Origin: Larix kaempferi
Taxonomy: Eukaryota; Streptophyta; Pinopsida; Pinales; Pinaceae
DNA: 64,000 nucleotides
Reading direction: 5' to 3'
Assembly: GCA_027924585.1 (NCBI GenBank)
Contig: BSBM01000964.1
Span: forward strand, 5,859,501-5,923,500
Positions within the stretch are counted from its first letter, which is position 1. Each line of letters opens with the position of its first letter. Below are positions 60,421-64,000 of this stretch, piece after piece. Made by a program: the position numbers and the translations under genes. The notes under the pieces are model-generated. The model searched no databases, was not told the origin of the DNA, and saw only the letters and a list, made by a program, of their open reading frames with translations.

Positions 60421-63400
60421 GGAACCATCTCATCTCCTAAACAAAAAGGAAAAAACCAAATCAACTCACTTGTAAGGAACCCAATCTTGCAATGATAGTG
60501 GCTCAAAATGTTTATCATGAATTAAATTATAGCACCATTGAAAATAGTTAATATGGTGAAACTGACATACCTTTTCTCATATGCATATATATCATCTACC
60601 CTACACCCTTTCAATTGCAACATGCGGAATTATTTATAACACTTCCATATCCTCACCAATGTTTTATTCTTCTCTTCATTTGGTAGGTCTTCAATAACCT
60701 AGAAACATTACATAAGTTTTAATGCATATGAATAAATATTAAGTTTTATGTTCAAAGTAAATAACACCGAGAGCCATTCAACAATAGTCAAAACATAATA
60801 ACATCATCATTTATTATTATTCAAGGCCCACATTAAAAATAATTGATATTTTAACATAATTATTAAACCTTTAAAATTCCATCATGTCGAATGAGGGTCT
60901 TGTTTGATGCTGATCAATCTGATTTCCCATAGTTTAGATCATTATACTATTGGATTTTATGATGGTATGGTTATCCTGGATTACATGGAACACCAATTTT
61001 ATCCATCTCCTCCAAAATTTGAACAAATTTTGTTTTCTCCATGCCGCTAGTGGTATTAAACATATTCAAAATTGTTTTGATCTGAGCATGACAAGAATAA
61101 TATACAAGCTTGGACATTGATCCAAGAGTCAATTGTAATTGGAACCAAATGTTTTATAATGTAGGAATTAGTGAAATACTAAGAATAATAATTTATAGTT
61201 AAGAACGAATCATAAAAGTGTGTACCTTTTCATCATTTCTTTTATCAATGGGATAGTTCTTCACAATAGTCATATTTCTACCAGATAAGGTTGGTTGAAC
61301 GTTTAATATGATCATCTAAATTTTCTTCCATCCTTTTCTTGGTTCCAAAGTGGGATTCAGCTCCTATAGTAAAGTTCAAGAACATAGTTATATTAAGAAA
61401 GTGATGGCAATATATAAACATAAATTTCAAATATTTTAATAAATTTTCATAGCTTACAAGAAGAAATTCTATTGACACTGCATAACATTCAAAAACACCA
61501 TGGATAGTATCCCCTTCTTCAATTTTGATTTCATATGTAACCATGTGCATTGTTTTTTTATGGCATGTGCACCAAGGACAAAAATTATTTCCCATTGGAC
61601 AACCACTATTATTGCATACTAAACTACATATGGCCACTAGATCATGACACTCAAACAAATTCATTTTCACAACCCTTCCATCTACCATATTGATGCCATA
61701 TTGTGAAAGCTTATTTATCTATTTCATTAACTTTTCCTCATTTTTAGGATCAACATAATGTGCTAAAACTTCTCGATATTTTGATTTTCCATCCCATTTT
61801 TTGAGGCTTACACAAGACATCAAGCCATTGTCTTCTAGTAACTCAAATAATATCTCACATACCTACCCACCTCGATCATAATGTACGTGAGAATCAATAC
61901 CAAGTTTGAAAGAAACTTCATTGACTATAGTTTCATACCTCTTTTCAAATGATTCAACCATAAAGGAAGCATATGACTTTACTTGGTTGACCCTAAATCC
62001 ATATCTGAAATCATCAGTTCTCTCCCAATCCATATCAATATCCTCAACTTCTTTGCTCCACTTTTTCATTTCACTACAAACTGATGTTGGATTAAACCCC
62101 TTTAGCACACCATGAGCATAATATCTCTTCAAATATTGAAAATCCTTATGATTCATGATTGATTCAATAAATACTGAAGCCATTTTCCTCGACATAAAAT
62201 CCATACGAATCTCTGCCACAACTATTGATCAAAGTTTATCAAGCAATCCATCTATATGTTCAAGAACATCCTCAATTTTAGATTCGTCATTATAGTTTTT
62301 TTCTCATGAATTACCCAATTCCAACAATAATGTCATTTTCATCTACATCTTCAAGTGATTTTCCATAAAACCATCTCCCGATTTCTTTAAATTTTATCTT
62401 CCCCTCATTTAGTATGTGGTTATACCATCCTGGACGTTTCTTAAGATGCAATAAGGATGTCCTTAAGTGGTTTCCTAGTGACCTTCTCTTAACATGTGTA
62501 GCTTGATTTGCTAAAAACCCTTCTAGATTTTCTACTACAGCTTGACTAATTGTAGAATTTTGATTTTTTGTAGTTGCATTTCTATCCATTTGTTCATTAA
62601 ATGCAATTATTTAATTTGTTTCATGTCTTCCAATTGCATCCAAGTTCCTAAGAGGCTCATGTTCCAATTGCTTCCCATTGGGTTCTACACTTTGATTACC
62701 TTCATCAGTAAATGGAGTCAAAGGCTCCCTATGTTGTTGAGAAACACAACCTTCACTTTGACCAAAGTGATTTGCAGCAGCAGTAGCATCAATCACTGAT
62801 ATTTGAGGAAAAATTAGGGCCTCATTTTGCAAAACATGGTTCATTCTTTGGTACATATTTTTTATTTTTCAAATCAATGTTCATTGTAATGGAATCATGA
62901 TTAAAACTTGCTATTTGAGGGAAATTTTGCACATGCACATTCTCTGAAGCATAGTTCAATGTAGTGGGAGCAAGAATAAAATCTATTCTCTAAGAGAAAT
63001 TTGGGGCCGACAAATTCTTTGAAACAAAGTTCATCATAGTGGAAGTAGGAATAAAAATTGTTCTCGAAGGGAAATTTGGGGTCTTCACATTCTCCGAAAC
63101 ATAGTTCATTCTGTCATAAATATTTCCACTTTGTTCATTAACATTCCCTTCAACTACAATTGGAGATAAAGGTTGCATATGTTTTCGAACAACATTGTTG
63201 TTTGTCATAGGTCACTTACATTGAGGAAAATGAGTTTGAACAATGGCTGGATAATTGCTTGTTGTTTCAGGGAAAATTATGGACTGATTATGTGGTATGG
63301 AGTTTTGATCTCCAAATCCTGGACATTTTCCATAAGCAACACATTGAGTAGTATATTTACCTCTAGCACGAGTGAATTGAAAGTTAATGTCACATGGTTC

Positions 63401-63523
63401 CAAAGTTGTAATATTTGAGTAATTTAAACCGTTACATCGACCTCTTTTTTGAGGAATATTTTGTTGAGATGGCTCATTTGAATGATCCATTGATGATATA
63501 CTCTGCAAAAGAAACAAAAACAA
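60421..63523 (-). pseudogene. Unknown multi-exon gene, 5' part, interrupted by the chromovirus
   Basis: Start near 63,493 (MDHSNEPSQQNIPQKRG). Pieces: 63,493-63,212; 63,208-62,790 with 25-residue repeats; 62,589-62,311 (KKRPGWYNHILNEGKIKFKE); 62,290-61,458 (YYAHGVLKGFNP, and the Cys/His cluster CHDLVAIC...CPWCTCHKKTMH, stops TAG 61,863 and a TAG near 61,717); 61,363-61,226 after CTATAG, donor GTACAC; 61,081-60,869 after GCTCAG with stops TAA, TAG, TGA; 60,698-60,470 (VIEDLPNEEKNKTLVRIWK, HFEPLSLQDWVPYK), donor GTGAGT; and an exon opening at 60,436 after TTTGTTTAG, into which the chromovirus inserted. The Cys cluster and the later YMHVQ region faintly recall uncharacterised transposase-like proteins. 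Function unknown. Confidence 0.5.
62800..63130 (-). repeat. 75-bp coding minisatellite
   Basis: GAAATTT-type units start at 62,921, 62,996 and 63,071 (period exactly 75), with an older copy near 62,810. On the - strand each gives 25 residues around NFVSENV and PNFPSRTIFIP. The period keeps the frame. Confidence 0.8.
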
Positions 63524-64000
63524 TCAATATTGGCATTAGATTTTCGACAAAATTTCTCTAATTAAAAAATATGAAATATATCATAAATATGCCTATAATA
63601 TATGAAATATATCCTTATTATAGAGTGTGTGTTTACCTATAAAAACACTAAGTAAAGTTTCGTACTTGTAATTTTATGGTCAAATTTTACTAGTAATTTT
63701 ACACTCAAATTTTACACTGTAATTTTATACAGTAATTTTACATTGTAATTTTACACTCAAATTTTAGTTGTAATTTTACACTCAAATTTTACTTGGGATA
63801 TTACACTCTAAGTAAAGTAATTTTGTGGAATAAAAATTCGAATTTACATGTTTTTACACTCTACTAGAAAATTCCAGTGAAAGGAAAAATTTGCCAAAGT
63901 ATTGAAAAACTAGCTTAGATGACCTTATGAAAATGCCCACCATTTCTCACTTGTGAGGGATAAAATTTCTAGGAAAGAATCAGCTTGCAGGTGGATGTCT
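63524..64000. repeat. AT-rich spacer with a GTAATTTTACACTCAAATTT repeat
   Basis: Between 63,668 and 63,805 the words GTAATTTTACA and CTCAAATTTTA alternate in about seven partial units of 20-24 bases. Nothing coding. Could be promoter or first intron of the - strand gene. Confidence 0.7.

Overview
This window is AT-rich plant nuclear DNA dominated by decayed transposable elements. Plant origin is shown by tRNA-iMet-type primer binding sites, an Athila/Tat-like Ty3/gypsy polyprotein, a chromovirus with a C-terminal chromodomain, and GT-AG introns with GTATGT or GTAAGT donors. Low gene density, nested elements and long featureless AT-rich stretches suit a large-genome seed plant, possibly a gymnosperm; that last step is inference. 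No intact host gene was recognised, and neither tRNA nor rRNA genes were seen by eye.

Left part (1-19,990). The window opens inside an Athila/Tat-like Ty3/gypsy element on the + strand: retropepsin, then RT-RNase H-integrase, an in-frame 78-bp minisatellite, and an extra ORF downstream of pol. A Ty1/copia element (409-6905) sits inside its protease-RT stretch, and the gypsy frame stays open when that element and one target-site copy are left out. A second member of the same copia family lies at 13,283-18,985 on the - strand, with perfect 5-bp ATTAA target duplications, inside one unit of an old direct repeat. Both copia copies have an RT-RNase H module but no recognisable gag, protease or integrase. 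Where those should be, they share about 1.5 kb of intron-like sequence.

Middle part (20,000-50,000). Mostly unassigned AT-rich DNA with a diverged tandem duplication (25.6-27.4 kb). A decayed + strand multi-exon locus (27.5-31.5 kb) starts with a SET-domain-like exon. It continues into six tandem exon-plus-intron units of about 164-180 bp, each with a 60- or 63-nt exon. Downstream lie two exon clusters loosely like plant Transposase_24 sequences, and a decayed gene with a coiled-coil C-terminus (34.0-37.9 kb). A SINE-like segment and minor tandem duplications follow.

Right part (50,000-64,000). A decayed - strand multi-exon gene of unknown family runs from about 63.5 kb down to about 50 kb. 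An 8.3-kb Ty3/gypsy chromovirus (52,088-60,420, - strand, 1.77-kb LTRs) has inserted into one of its exons. The gene's frame continues from one flank to the other across the target site. The chromovirus is fairly young by LTR similarity. Its gag-pol frame has seven in-frame stops but no frameshift, and it runs through the polypurine tract into the 3' LTR.
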